A stretch of DNA of 64,000 nucleotides, taken from Amycolatopsis sp. WQ 127309 (lineage in GTDB: Bacteria; Actinomycetota; Actinomycetes; Mycobacteriales; Pseudonocardiaceae). Made by a program: the position numbers and the translations under genes. The stretch covers positions 4,836,001-4,900,000 of the forward strand of contig NZ_CP095481.1 of assembly GCF_023023025.1 (NCBI RefSeq). The letters are read 5' to 3'. Shown here piece after piece: positions 43,128 through 52,050 of the stretch (its first letter is position 1; each line of letters begins with the position of its first letter). Below the pieces are notes generated by a model. It was not told where the DNA came from and ran no database searches. It saw only the letters and a program-made list of their open reading frames with translations.

Positions 43128-44374
43128 TGGCACAGGTGAGCGAGGAACGCGAAGACCGGGTGGACGCCACCGGCGAAGAACCGGCGGCCGGTCCCGGGAC
43201 GCCGGAACCGGCCACATCCGGCGAGCCGGCATCGACCCGGCCGGCCGACGCGGCCACGCCGGGATCGGCCCGGCCGAATGGTGCTGCTGTGCCGACCGAG
43301 GTCACTTCGTCGGGATCGGCTCAGCCGACCGAGGCTGCTTCGCCGGAATCGGCTGAACCGACCGGGGCCGGGTCGGCATCGGCGCGACCGGCCGCTGCTA
43401 CCTCCCGAGGCTCCGCCCGGACGAACGGTGCTGCTGCGCCGGCTTCGGCGCAGCCGAGCGGCGCTGCCGAGGCTGAGGTGACCGAGACCGACGCGTCGGC
43501 TCAGGCGACTGAGGCGACGGCGTCGGCTGAGGGTGCTGTGGCGCCTGAAGCCAAGAAGGGCTCCAAGGCCGGGCGTAACCTGCCCGCGGCCATCGGTGTC
43601 GGGTTGCTGCTCGGGGCCGCGATCATCGTTTCCCTGCTCACCGTGCGCTTCATCTTCATCGGGATCATCGCGGTCGCCATCGCGGTCGGCACCTTCGAGT
43701 TCGCCGGCGTGCTGCGCCGGGTCGCCGACACCCGGATCGCCGTGATCCCGGTGCTGGTCGGCGGGCAGGCGATGATCTGGCTGGCCTGGCCGTTCGGCCG
43801 GGAAGGCGCGCTGACGGCGTTCGTCCTCACCGTGCTCGCCTGTCTGCTCTGGCGGCTGCCCGGCGGTGCGAAGGGCTACCTGCGCGACATCAGCGCGTCG
43901 GCGTTCGCCGCGGCCTACCTGCCGCTGTTCGGCGCGTTCGCGGCGATGCTCGTGCCGCCGTCGGACGGCGTCGGGCGCGTTCTCACCTTCCTGATCGGCG
44001 TTGTCGCCTCGGACACCGGTGGGTACATCGCCGGCGTTCTCGGCGGGAAGCACCCGATGGCGCCCAGCATCAGCCCGAAGAAGACCTGGGAAGGCTTCGC
44101 GGGGTCGGTGGTCGGTGGCGTCGTGGCCGGAGCGCTGACGCTCAGCCTGCTGCTCGACGGCCACGTCTGGCAGGGCGTGATCTTCGGCGTCGCGATCGTG
44201 CTCACTGCTACCCTCGGCGACCTCGTCGAGTCGCTGATCAAGCGCGACCTGGGCGTCAAGGACATGGGCACGCTGCTGCCCGGGCACGGCGGGATCATGG
44301 ACCGCCTCGACTCGCTGCTGCCCTCAGCCGTGGTGTCCTGGCTGCTGCTCTCGGCGTTCGTGCCGCTGGGCTGA
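43127..44374 (+). CDS. cdsA: Phosphatidate cytidylyltransferase with long disordered N-terminus
   Basis: CdsA makes CDP-diacylglycerol for phospholipid synthesis. The catalytic half has about eight membrane segments and the signatures SDTGGYIAG, SPKKTWEGFAGS and GDLVESLIKRDLGVKDMGTLLPGHGG. The first 150 of 415 residues are a low-complexity Ser/Thr/Ala/Pro/Glu tail, repeats such as GSAQPTEAASPESAEPTGA, predicted cytoplasmic and disordered. The C-terminus overlaps the convergent LysR gene by 51 bp. Confidence 0.95.
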   Translation: MAQVSEEREDRVDATGEEPAAGPGTPEPATSGEPASTRPADAATPGSARPNGAAVPTEVTSSGSAQPTEAASPESAEPTGAGSASARPAAATSRGSARTNGAAAPASAQPSGAAEAEVTETDASAQATEATASAEGAVAPEAKKGSKAGRNLPAAIGVGLLLGAAIIVSLLTVRFIFIGIIAVAIAVGTFEFAGVLRRVADTRIAVIPVLVGGQAMIWLAWPFGREGALTAFVLTVLACLLWRLPGGAKGYLRDISASAFAAAYLPLFGAFAAMLVPPSDGVGRVLTFLIGVVASDTGGYIAGVLGGKHPMAPSISPKKTWEGFAGSVVGGVVAGALTLSLLLDGHVWQGVIFGVAIVLTATLGDLVESLIKRDLGVKDMGTLLPGHGGIMDRLDSLLPSAVVSWLLLSAFVPLG

Positions 44375-45289
44375 CGCGCGGTGCGGGTCGGTCGCCGGTA
44401 ACCAGGCGCCCGGCTCGTCCCAGCGCATCGTCGCCCGCAGGCCCAGTACCCGCTCGACGACCTGCGCGACCTCCGGCCGGTCGTCGTCGCGCCGGTGCAC
44501 CAGCGACCACGTCCAGCCCGGGCCCGGAGCGCCGATCGGGCGCCGCACCAGGCTCGGCGGGAACGGCGCCGTGTGCCGCTTCGGTGACTGCAGCACCGGT
44601 ACCCGCAGCCGTGTCACGTGGTCGAAGAACGCCTGGCCGGTAACGCCGCCGTCGTCGATGTGGACGACCCGGGCGCCGCTCGCCGCCGCGTAGTCCAGCG
44701 CGAACTCGTTCCACGCCAGCCACGACGACTGGTCCGAGTCGACCAGCACCGACACCGACGGCGCGGGCACCGTGTCCAACCGGGCCGCAGGCTGATCACC
44801 GGGCACGATCGCGGGCAGCGTCTCGATCCGCACCAGGTGCGCCACGAGGCCGAGGGAAGAAAGCCGCCCGGTGTCCACCCAGGCCAGCGCGAGATCCAGG
44901 GTGCCTTCGGCGACCCGGACGACCTGGGTGTGCGACGGCAGCACCCACTCGTCCAGCCGGACGACGTCGCCGAGCAGCCGCGTCAGCTCGGCCGGCAGCC
45001 AGCTCACGTGCCCGAGGCGGAGCTTCGTCCGCGCGGTGCCGCGAACCCGGCGCGCAGCGGCGTCGGCCAGCTCCAGGATCTGCCGCGCGTCGCCGACCAG
45101 CGCGGCCCCGGCCCGGGTCAGCTCGACGTGCCGCCGGTCGCGGACGAACAGCGCCGCGCCCAGGTCCCGTTCGAGCTTCTTGATCTGCTGTGACAGCGAC
45201 GGGCTCGCGATGTGCAGCCGCTCGGCCGCCCGTCCGAAGTGCAGTTCCTCCGCGACCGCCAGGAAGTACCGGAGCTGCCGTAGTTCCAT
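44324..45289 (-). CDS. LysR family transcriptional regulator
   Basis: A 321-residue regulator: MELRQLRYFLAVAEELHFGRAAERLHI with ASPSLSQQIKKLERDLG is the winged helix-turn-helix. The ligand domain is followed by a polar His/Arg/Gln-rich tail (HRASAQRHERREQQPGHHG). ATG 45289 matches the family start. It is divergent from an MFS transporter gene, with a perfect CGCCTAC/GTAGGCG palindrome between them, so it probably controls that exporter. Its 3' end overlaps cdsA on the other strand. Confidence 0.93.
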   Translation of the reverse strand: MELRQLRYFLAVAEELHFGRAAERLHIASPSLSQQIKKLERDLGAALFVRDRRHVELTRAGAALVGDARQILELADAAARRVRGTARTKLRLGHVSWLPAELTRLLGDVVRLDEWVLPSHTQVVRVAEGTLDLALAWVDTGRLSSLGLVAHLVRIETLPAIVPGDQPAARLDTVPAPSVSVLVDSDQSSWLAWNEFALDYAAASGARVVHIDDGGVTGQAFFDHVTRLRVPVLQSPKRHTAPFPPSLVRRPIGAPGPGWTWSLVHRRDDDRPEVAQVVERVLGLRATMRWDEPGAWLPATDPHRASAQRHERREQQPGHHG

Positions 45290-45320
45290 GACGGCACGGT
45301 AGACCTGCGGTAAGAGGTTC

Positions 45321-45339
45321 CGCCTACCAGACGTAGGCG
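45321..45339. promoter_or_regulatory. Probable LysR binding palindrome
   Basis: CGCCTACCAGACGTAGGCG has perfect 7-bp arms and contains the T-N11-A core expected for LysR regulators (the T of CCTAC to the A of GTAGG). It sits in the 94-bp divergent spacer between the LysR gene and the MFS gene. Confidence 0.8.
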
Positions 45340-45383
45340 ATGGTTCGTGGACCACCGAAGCGTCCAGGGGTTTGACTCGGGGC

Positions 45384-46709
45384 ATGCCCGCCGAAACCCG
45401 CGCCCCGGCCAAGCTCGCGCTCACCGCCGTCTGTCTGGGCTTCCTGATGATCACCCTCGACGCGACCATCGTGAACCTCGCGCTCCCGGCGATCGGCGCC
45501 GACTTCGGCGAGCCGTCGACCGCCGCGCTGCAGTGGGTGGTCGACGCCTACACCGTGACGCTCGCCGCGTTCCTGCTCACCTGGGGCGCCGCCGGCGACC
45601 GGTGGGGTTCGCGTCGCGTCTTCGAGGTCGGCGTCGCGGTCTTCGTGCTCGCGAGCATCGCCTGCGCGCTCGCGGGCTCGGCCGCCTGGCTCATCGCCGC
45701 GCGGGCGGTGCAGGGTGCGGGCGCCGCCGCGCTGCTGCCGTCGTCGCTGGCGCTGATCGTCCACCAGTTCCCGGACCCGCGGGAGCGGGCCCGCGCGCTC
45801 GGTGTGTGGGGCGGGATGAGCGGGGCCGGTCTCGCCGCCGGGCCGGTGCTCGGCGGGCTGGCCGTGGGCCTGGCCGACTGGCGGCTGGTGTTCGCGGTGA
45901 ACGTGCCGGTCGGGATCGTCGCGATCGTCCTGACGCGCCGCGCCGTCGCCGAACCGCCGCGGCACGCGTCGACCCGGCTGGACCTGGCCGGGCAGCTGAC
46001 CGGCACGGCCTCGCTCGCCTGCCTCGTCGCGGGGTTCATCGAGTCGGGTCACGCGGGCTGGCTCGCCCCGCTGACGCTCACGTTGCTGGCCGGGGGCGTG
46101 GTGGCCGGCGCGGTGTTCGTGACCGTCGAACGGCGGGTGCCGGATCCCGTGCTGCCGCTGGGCGTCCTGCGGATCCGGAACTTCGCGGTGGCGACCGGCA
46201 TCGGCGGCCTGTTCAACTTCTGCCTCTACGGCACCCTGTTCTCGCTCGCGCTGTACCTGCAACGCGCCTGGTCACTGGGTGCGCTCGCCGCCGGTCTCGC
46301 ACTGGTGCCGCTGACGATGGCGGTGGGGCTCAACGCGTTCTTCAGCGGCCGCCTCACCGGGCGCTTCGGCGCGCGCGTCCCGATGATCGCGGGTGCGCTG
46401 GCCGGGTTCGCCGGCTCGGCCGGCTTCGCGCTGCTGCCCGCGGACCGGTCGCTCGTGGCGTTCGTGCTGGTCTCGGTGGTCTTCGGCTGCTGCTCGCTGG
46501 CGATGCCCGCGATGACGTCGCTGGCGATGAACTCCTTGCCGGACAAGGCAGGTCTCGCCGCCGGGGTGCTCAACGCGTCCCGGCAGACCGGCGGCGCGAT
46601 CGGGGTCGCGCTCGTCGGCGCGTTGCTGCCCGCCACCGGGATGTGGCTGGTGGCGGGCGGCTACGCGCTGGTGGTGGTGCTGGCGCTGCTCGGGCGTCAG
46701 TCGTCGTAG
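45384..46709 (+). CDS. MFS transporter, DHA2-type drug exporter
   Basis: A 441-residue major facilitator with 13-14 hydrophobic segments. LDATIVNLALPAIGADF in helix 1, the motif-A-like GDRWGSRRVFE between helices 2 and 3, and GPVLGGLAVGLADWRLVFAVNVPVG (motif C and beyond) mark the DHA2/EmrB group of proton-driven multidrug exporters. ATG 45384 is preferred to the upstream TTG. It is probably induced through the divergent LysR protein. The stop lies 13 bp inside the convergent VOC gene. Confidence 0.92.
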   Translation: MPAETRAPAKLALTAVCLGFLMITLDATIVNLALPAIGADFGEPSTAALQWVVDAYTVTLAAFLLTWGAAGDRWGSRRVFEVGVAVFVLASIACALAGSAAWLIAARAVQGAGAAALLPSSLALIVHQFPDPRERARALGVWGGMSGAGLAAGPVLGGLAVGLADWRLVFAVNVPVGIVAIVLTRRAVAEPPRHASTRLDLAGQLTGTASLACLVAGFIESGHAGWLAPLTLTLLAGGVVAGAVFVTVERRVPDPVLPLGVLRIRNFAVATGIGGLFNFCLYGTLFSLALYLQRAWSLGALAAGLALVPLTMAVGLNAFFSGRLTGRFGARVPMIAGALAGFAGSAGFALLPADRSLVAFVLVSVVFGCCSLAMPAMTSLAMNSLPDKAGLAAGVLNASRQTGGAIGVALVGALLPATGMWLVAGGYALVVVLALLGRQSS

Positions 46710-47542
46710 GGGTCGTCGACCTCGGCGCGGCCCCAGCCTTCGGCGATGCGCGAGTGGTCGATCACGGCGAACACCGCGCCCTCCGGGTCGGCGAGGATCG
46801 CCATCCGGCCGAACGGGGTGTCGTACGGCTGGATCACGACGGTGCCGCCGTGCATGAGCGCCTCGCCCGCGACGGCGTCCACACCGCGCGCCGGGTCGAT
46901 GTCGAAGTACACGAGCCAGTGCGGCGGGGTGTCGAGGCTGTACTCCGAACCCATCACGTAGCGGTACAGCACCGGCTGGTGCTCGATGAGCCATTCGGCG
47001 TAGTCGAGCGACTCGCCGTCGCCGATCTGGTGGCTCGAGTAGTTGAACAGCTTGGTGTAGAAGTGATCCGCCGCGACGCCGTCGTGGGTGTTGAGGTCGG
47101 CGCCGCTGAAGGTGTTGGGGATCCCGGTGACGAACTCCCAGTCCGGCGGGACCTCCCAGAACACCACCGGCGCGCCGCACGCGTCGTAGGCGTGCAGGAT
47201 CGTTCCCCGCTGCGGGATCGGCATCGGGCCGAGCGTCAGTCGCCCGCCGAGGTGCTCCACCCATTCGGCCGCACTCGCCGTGTGCGGCACGGAGATGTGC
47301 GGCATCCAGCCCAGTGGCGCACCTTGGGCGGCGCGGTAGAGCCCGCCGACCGGGAGCTCGTTCAGCGTCGCGATCGCATAACGTCCGTCGGACGTCGCGG
47401 GATCGCGTTGAGTGGCGTACATCCAGCCGAAGAGGTCGCCGTAGAATCTCTCCACGACGGCCTGCTCCCGGCAGGCGAGCTCGATCCAGCACGGAATTCC
47501 GGCCGGAACCGGGGACGGGGTACTGGGCGGGCCGATCGTCAT
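46697..47542 (-). CDS. Two-domain VOC (glyoxalase-like) protein
   Basis: A 281-residue protein made of two VOC modules: the first around GIPCWIELACREQAVVERFYGDLFGWMY, the second around HDGVAADHFYTKLFNYSS to GRMAILADPEGAVFAVID. This tandem form occurs in hydroxylase- or lyase-like and antibiotic-binding VOC proteins of actinomycetes; substrate unknown. ATG 47542 (MTIGPPSTP) is the chosen start. It converges with the MFS gene with a 13-bp overlap. Confidence 0.88.
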   Translation of the reverse strand: MTIGPPSTPSPVPAGIPCWIELACREQAVVERFYGDLFGWMYATQRDPATSDGRYAIATLNELPVGGLYRAAQGAPLGWMPHISVPHTASAAEWVEHLGGRLTLGPMPIPQRGTILHAYDACGAPVVFWEVPPDWEFVTGIPNTFSGADLNTHDGVAADHFYTKLFNYSSHQIGDGESLDYAEWLIEHQPVLYRYVMGSEYSLDTPPHWLVYFDIDPARGVDAVAGEALMHGGTVVIQPYDTPFGRMAILADPEGAVFAVIDHSRIAEGWGRAEVDDPYDD

Positions 47543-47652
47543 GAGTGCTCCTCCCGAGACCACCGAATTCTAGGCGTGATCCGTAAGGTTTCCGGCAAGA
47601 ATCCGCGCCGGAAGAATCACTGTCGGCGGAGCGGGCCCCGGAAGGAGCAGCG

Positions 47653-48465
47653 GTGCGGTGGTCGTCCCGGCGCGCGGAGGTCGTGCCGAGTCCGAACATC
47701 TGGTACTACCAGGCCGACTACGAGCTGGAGAACCGGGCGCAGGACAGCGGGGGCGAGATCTGGCGCGTGCTGCGGGAGGAGTACGATTGGGCCGGCCGGG
47801 ACGTGCTGGACGTCGGCTGCGGTGACGGCTACCACCTGCCGCGGTTCGCGCGCGACGCGCGGTCGGTGCTGGGGATCGAGCCGCACGAGCCGCTGGTGCG
47901 GGACGCGCTGGGGCGCGTGCGGGAGCTGGCGAACGTGGATGTCCGGCTGGGCCGGGCCCAGCGGCTGCCGGTCCGCAGCGCGAGCGTCGACGTCGTGCAC
48001 GCGCGCACCGCGTACTTCTTCGGGCCCGGGTGCGAGCCCGGGCTGGCGGAGGCCGAGCGGGTGCTGCGGCCGGGTGGCGTGCTGCTGATCGTCGACCTCG
48101 ACGCGACCAGTGAGCCCTACGGCGGCTGGATGCGTGCCGACCTACCGCGTTACGACCCGGTCGCGGTCGAACGGTTCTTCGCCCGCGCCGGGTTCGCGTG
48201 CCGCCGGGTCGCCACCGAGTGGCGTTTCGCGACCGCCGCGGACCTCGAAGCCGTGCTGAAGATCGAGTTCAGCAAACCGATCGCCGAACAGGCGATCGCG
48301 AAGTCCTTGCAGCGTAACGGGAATCGCGAGACCGACCTGACGCTGCCGGTGGGCTACCGCGTGCACACGCGGGTCAAGCCCACCGGCCTCGTCCTGCCTG
48401 GTCACTCCGCGGTCTCTTCGGACGGAGCCGAGGATTCGTCCTCGTCCTCGCCGAGGATGCCGTAG
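47653..48465 (+). CDS. Class I SAM-dependent methyltransferase
   Basis: A 270-residue methyltransferase with motif I VLDVGCGDGYHLP (about residues 51-63), motif II-like GIEPHE and the post-motif VLRPGGVLLIVDLD. N-terminal PNIWYYQADYELENRA suggests a small-molecule or cell-envelope acceptor, but nothing specific can be read. GTG 47653 has GGAAGGAG upstream. The last 64 bp overlap the PadR gene on the other strand. Confidence 0.9.
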   Translation: MRWSSRRAEVVPSPNIWYYQADYELENRAQDSGGEIWRVLREEYDWAGRDVLDVGCGDGYHLPRFARDARSVLGIEPHEPLVRDALGRVRELANVDVRLGRAQRLPVRSASVDVVHARTAYFFGPGCEPGLAEAERVLRPGGVLLIVDLDATSEPYGGWMRADLPRYDPVAVERFFARAGFACRRVATEWRFATAADLEAVLKIEFSKPIAEQAIAKSLQRNGNRETDLTLPVGYRVHTRVKPTGLVLPGHSAVSSDGAEDSSSSSPRMP

Positions 48466-49037
48466 AGCGAGCGCCGGGCGTCGTTGAGCACCTCGGCCGC
48501 GCGGGCCTGCTGGCTCTCGGAGCCCGCGCGCATGATCTGCACGACGGCGGCGGCCAGGTTCTTGCCCGCCTTGGCCAGCCCGATCTCGGACGGGTCGACG
48601 TCCTGCGCGATCTGCTCCCACGGCGGGGTGCTGTCCTGCTGCTCCGCGGCGGTCCGGCCGTCGTCGGTCAGCTCGAACAGCTTCTTGCCGTGCTCGTCCT
48701 TGCTGACGACCAGGCCTTCGTCGGCCAGCAGCTGCAGCGTCGGGTAGACCGAGCCGGGGCTCGGCCGCCAGAAGCCGCCGGAGCGTTCGCCGATTTCGCG
48801 GATGATCTCGTAGCCGTGCCGGGGCTGCTCGGCGAGCAGCGCCAGGATCGCGGCGCGGACGTCACCGCGCCGGCTGCGACGACCGCCGTGGCCTCGCCGG
48901 CCCGGACCGTGACCCCGGCCGCGTCCGCCACCGGGACCGAAGCCCGGGGGGAAGTCGCCGAAGCCACCGAAGGGAGTGCGCCCGCGTTCACGGGCGAAGG
49001 GGTGTTCCTGGGTGAAGGGGTGTCGTTGCCTACGCAT
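48402..49037 (-). CDS. PadR family transcriptional regulator
   Basis: A 211-residue protein. An N-terminal Arg/Gly/His-rich stretch (GRGRGHGPGRRGHGGRRSRRG, shown here for composition) leads into the PadR winged helix (VRAAILALLAEQPRHGYEIIREI, then PSPGSVYPTLQLLADEGLV) and a C-terminal dimerisation helix. ATG 49037 is the only start preserving the basic leader. It is divergent from the Lrp gene; a CGATATATCG palindrome lies 38 bp upstream and is a likely autoregulatory site. Confidence 0.92.
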   Translation of the reverse strand: MRRQRHPFTQEHPFARERGRTPFGGFGDFPPGFGPGGGRGRGHGPGRRGHGGRRSRRGDVRAAILALLAEQPRHGYEIIREIGERSGGFWRPSPGSVYPTLQLLADEGLVVSKDEHGKKLFELTDDGRTAAEQQDSTPPWEQIAQDVDPSEIGLAKAGKNLAAAVVQIMRAGSESQQARAAEVLNDARRSLYGILGEDEDESSAPSEETAE

Positions 49038-49074
49038 GTCGGTGTTCCTTTCTCGAACTGTTGCGACACGTTCA

Positions 49075-49084
49075 CGATATATCG
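49075..49084. promoter_or_regulatory. CGATATATCG palindrome, possible PadR site
   Basis: A perfect 10-bp AT-rich palindrome in the 112-bp divergent region between padR-like and lrp-like genes. ATAT-centred palindromes are common PadR operators. The surrounding sequence (TTCACGATATATCGGAAACA) is much less GC-rich than the flanks, consistent with a promoter. Confidence 0.6.
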
Positions 49085-49149
49085 GAAACAGTCGGATGGC
49101 AACTGCCTCGTCGTGACACCGCTCACGACGGCCTGCGAAGATCGGCGGC

Positions 49150-49635
49150 GTGCCCGACACCATCGACGACATCGACGCGCGGCTCCTGCTGGCCCTGGGC
49201 GCGGACCCGCGCTCGACGGCGGTCGCGCTGGCCGAACGCCTCGGCCTGTCCCGCAACACGGTGCAGGCCCGGCTCGCCCGGCTGGAACAGCGCGGCGTGC
49301 TCGAGTCGTTCGAGCGCCGCATCGACCCGGCGCGGCTGGGCTACCCGCTGCGCGCGTTCGTCAACGCGCAGGTCGACCAGCGGCGCCTCGCCGCGATCGC
49401 CGACGCCCTCGCCGGCATCCCCGAGGTGACCGAGGTCTGCGGGCTGACCGGGGCGAGCGACCTGATGGTGCAGGTCGTCGCCGTCGACGCGGACGACCTC
49501 TACCGCATCGCCGGGCACATCCTGGCCTCGCCGGGTGTCGAGCGGACGAACATCTCGCTCGTCATGCGGGAGCTCGTCCCGTACCGGCTGAAGCCGCTGC
49601 TGGAGCGCGTGCATTCTGCCCAGCCGGAGGCGTGA
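49150..49635 (+). CDS. Lrp/AsnC family transcriptional regulator
   Basis: A 161-residue regulator: IDDIDARLLLALGADPRSTAVALAERLGLSRNTVQARLARLEQRGVL is the Lrp helix-turn-helix, and the rest is a RAM/AsnC ligand-binding domain (EVTEVCGLTGASDLMVQVVA). Family members respond to amino acids. GTG 49150 is the start. It lies 105 bp upstream of a transketolase-like gene on the same strand, and repeated motifs between and within them suggest it regulates that gene. Confidence 0.93.
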   Translation: MPDTIDDIDARLLLALGADPRSTAVALAERLGLSRNTVQARLARLEQRGVLESFERRIDPARLGYPLRAFVNAQVDQRRLAAIADALAGIPEVTEVCGLTGASDLMVQVVAVDADDLYRIAGHILASPGVERTNISLVMRELVPYRLKPLLERVHSAQPEA

Positions 49636-49691
49636 GTCCCCCTCGGGGGAGTGCATTCTGCGCAGCTCGCGCGGCATCGGTTGTGCGATGC
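49609..49691 (+). promoter_or_regulatory. Repeat/palindrome cluster before the transketolase-like gene
   Basis: GTGCATTCTGCCCAGC (49609-49624, still inside the Lrp gene) recurs as GTGCATTCTGCGCAGC at 49651-49666, 42 bp apart (four helical turns). Immediately after is GCATCG-GTTGTG-CGATGC (49674-49691), a perfect 6-bp-arm palindrome. Repeated phased sites are typical of Lrp-type binding regions, so this is a candidate operator. Confidence 0.6.
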
Positions 49692-49740
49692 GTCCACCAG
49701 TGCTGTCCTGGTGACGCTTCCTGCACGAAAGGTGTCGACG

Positions 49741-52050
49741 ATGACCCAGACCTCCCCGACCGCTCCGGCGACCGGCTCGGCCGAGCTCGCCGCGATCGAA
49801 CGGCGGGTGCTGTGGCTCGCCACCGCGATCGTGCACCAGGCCAACCGGGTGCGGCCCAACCCGTCCGGGCTCAAGGTCGGCGGGCACCAGGCGTCCTGCG
49901 CGTCGCTGGTCTCGATCATGACGTCGCTGTGGTTCCGGCACCTGCGTCCCGAGGACCGCGTCTCGGTCAAGCCGCACGCGTCGCCCGTGCTCCACGCGAT
50001 CAACTACCTGCTCGGCGAGCTGGACGAGGACTGGCTGCCGACGCTGCGCGAGTTCGGCGGGCTGCAGAGCTACCCCAGCCGCGCCAAGGACCCCGACCCG
50101 GTGGACTACTCGACCGGCTCGGTCGGCATCGGCGCCACCGCGCCGATCTGGGGCGCGCTGGCCCGCCGCTACCTGACGACGCGCGGGCGTGACGCGGGCA
50201 CCGGACGGCAGTACTCGCTGGTCGGCGACGCCGAGCTGGACGAGGGCGCGATCTGGGAGGCGATCCTCGACCCGGCGGTGGCCGAGCTGGGCGAGATCGT
50301 CTGGATCGTCGACCTCAACCGCCAGTCCCTCGACCGCGTGGTGCCGAACATCGCGGCCGGGCGGCTGCAGGGCATGTTCGACGCGGCCGGCTGGCAGGTC
50401 CTGACGCTCAAGTACGGCCGGCTGCTGGAAGAGCTGTTCACCCGGCCCGGCGGGGCCGAGCTGCGCGCGCGGATCGACGCGATGCCGAACCCGGAGTACC
50501 AGCGGCTGCTGCGCTGCGACGCCGCTCAGCTGCGCGACCGGCTGCCCGCGGGCGATCAGGCACTGGCGGGGCTGGTGGCGTCGCTCGACGACGAGACGCT
50601 GCTGGCCGCGATCCGCAACCTGGGCGGCCACGACCTCGGCTCGCTCGACGAGGTCTTCGCGTCCATCTCGGACAGCCGGCCGACAGTGATCTTCGCCTAC
50701 ACCGTCAAGGGCCGCGGCCTGCCGACGCAGGGGCACCCGCAGAACCACTCGTCGCTGCTGACCGTCGAGCAGATGGAAGAGCTCGCTGCTTCGCTGGGCA
50801 CGGATCTTTCAGCGCCGTGGCAGGGCTTCGCGGACGGGACATCCGAAGCCGCGTTGTGCGCCGACGTCGCTTCGCGCCTTCGCCGTCCGGACGTCCCTGC
50901 CGTGCCTCCGGTGGACCTGCCGGTCGACATCGGGCGCACGCCGTCCGGGACCGCGACGACGCAGGCGGCGCTGGGCCGCGTCCTGCTCGACCTGACGCGC
51001 GAAGCGCCCGAAGCGGCGAAGCGCGTGGTGACGGTCAGCCCGGACGTCAGCTCGACGACCAACCTCGGCGGCTGGGTCAACAAGGTCGGCGTCTGGTCGG
51101 CGATCGAGCGCCGCGACTGGTTCGACGACGACCCCGAGACGATCATGCACTGGCGCGAGAAGCCCACCGGCCAGCACGTCGAGCTGGGCATCGCCGAGAC
51201 GAACCTGGTCGGCCTGCTGGGCGAGCTGGGCGCCACCTGGAGCCGCTGGGGTGAGCCGCTGCTGCCGATCGGCGTGATGTACGACCCGTTCGTCGAACGC
51301 GCGCTGGAGCCGTGGTCGTTCGGCATCTACGCGGGCGGCCAGTCGATCCTGATCGGCACGCCGTCCGGCGTCACGCTCGCCCCCGAAGGCGGCGCGCACC
51401 AGTCGATCACCACGCCGTCGATCGGCATCGAGCAGCCCGGCTGCGTCAGCTACGAACCGGCGTTCGCGATCGACACCGAGTGGACGCTGCTGGCCGCGCT
51501 GGGCCGGCTGGGCAAGCCGGGCGGCACGTCGTCCTACTTCCGGCTCTCGACCCGGCCGGTCGACCAGACGCTGGCCGGCGTCCCGGCCGACCCGGCCGCG
51601 CGCGAACGCCGTCGCCGCCAGGTCGTGGCGGGCGCGTACCTGCTGCGCCGGGCCGAAGCGCCGGTGGTCACGCTCGCGGCGATGGGCGCGCTGGTGCCCG
51701 ACACCCTGGCGGCGGCCGAGCGGCTCGCGCAGGTCGGCGTCGAGGCGGACGTCGTCTGCGTGACGAGCCCGGGCCTGCTGTTCGAGGCGACGCGCGCGCG
51801 GACCGGGCAGGGGAGCGGCGAGAGCTGGATCCTCGACCAGGTCTTCCCGGCGTCCCGGGCGTGCCCGCTGGTCACGGTCCTCGACGGGCACCCGCACACG
51901 CTGGCGTTCCTCGCCGGGATCAACCGCGTGCCGGCGGCGACGCTGGGCGTCACCGGCTTCGGCCAGTCCGGGTCGCTGGAGGAGGTCTACCGCTACCACG
52001 GCATCGACACCGACGCGATCATCCGCGCGGTGCTGGACGTCGTGGGCTAA
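49741..52050 (+). CDS. Transketolase-like / pyruvate dehydrogenase E1-like thiamine enzyme
   Basis: A 769-residue ThDP-dependent enzyme resembling homodimeric PDH E1 and transketolase. The ThDP-binding region GDAELDEGAIWEAIL ... VDLNRQSLD (about residues 160-200) and the later VELGIAETNLVGLLGELGATWSRWGEP are recognisable, with a C-terminal transketolase-like domain. At 769 residues it is shorter than AceE (about 890). It may act on a branched or aromatic 2-oxo acid, given the adjacent Lrp regulator. ATG 49741 has GAAAGG upstream; GTG 49651 is in frame but lies inside the repeat cluster. Confidence 0.85.
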   Translation: MTQTSPTAPATGSAELAAIERRVLWLATAIVHQANRVRPNPSGLKVGGHQASCASLVSIMTSLWFRHLRPEDRVSVKPHASPVLHAINYLLGELDEDWLPTLREFGGLQSYPSRAKDPDPVDYSTGSVGIGATAPIWGALARRYLTTRGRDAGTGRQYSLVGDAELDEGAIWEAILDPAVAELGEIVWIVDLNRQSLDRVVPNIAAGRLQGMFDAAGWQVLTLKYGRLLEELFTRPGGAELRARIDAMPNPEYQRLLRCDAAQLRDRLPAGDQALAGLVASLDDETLLAAIRNLGGHDLGSLDEVFASISDSRPTVIFAYTVKGRGLPTQGHPQNHSSLLTVEQMEELAASLGTDLSAPWQGFADGTSEAALCADVASRLRRPDVPAVPPVDLPVDIGRTPSGTATTQAALGRVLLDLTREAPEAAKRVVTVSPDVSSTTNLGGWVNKVGVWSAIERRDWFDDDPETIMHWREKPTGQHVELGIAETNLVGLLGELGATWSRWGEPLLPIGVMYDPFVERALEPWSFGIYAGGQSILIGTPSGVTLAPEGGAHQSITTPSIGIEQPGCVSYEPAFAIDTEWTLLAALGRLGKPGGTSSYFRLSTRPVDQTLAGVPADPAARERRRRQVVAGAYLLRRAEAPVVTLAAMGALVPDTLAAAERLAQVGVEADVVCVTSPGLLFEATRARTGQGSGESWILDQVFPASRACPLVTVLDGHPHTLAFLAGINRVPAATLGVTGFGQSGSLEEVYRYHGIDTDAIIRAVLDVVG

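Noticed and set aside
45347..48088. 913-residue plus-strand frame across the MFS, VOC and methyltransferase genes
   Set aside because: Different frame from the recognised genes and crosses a minus-strand gene; no motifs.
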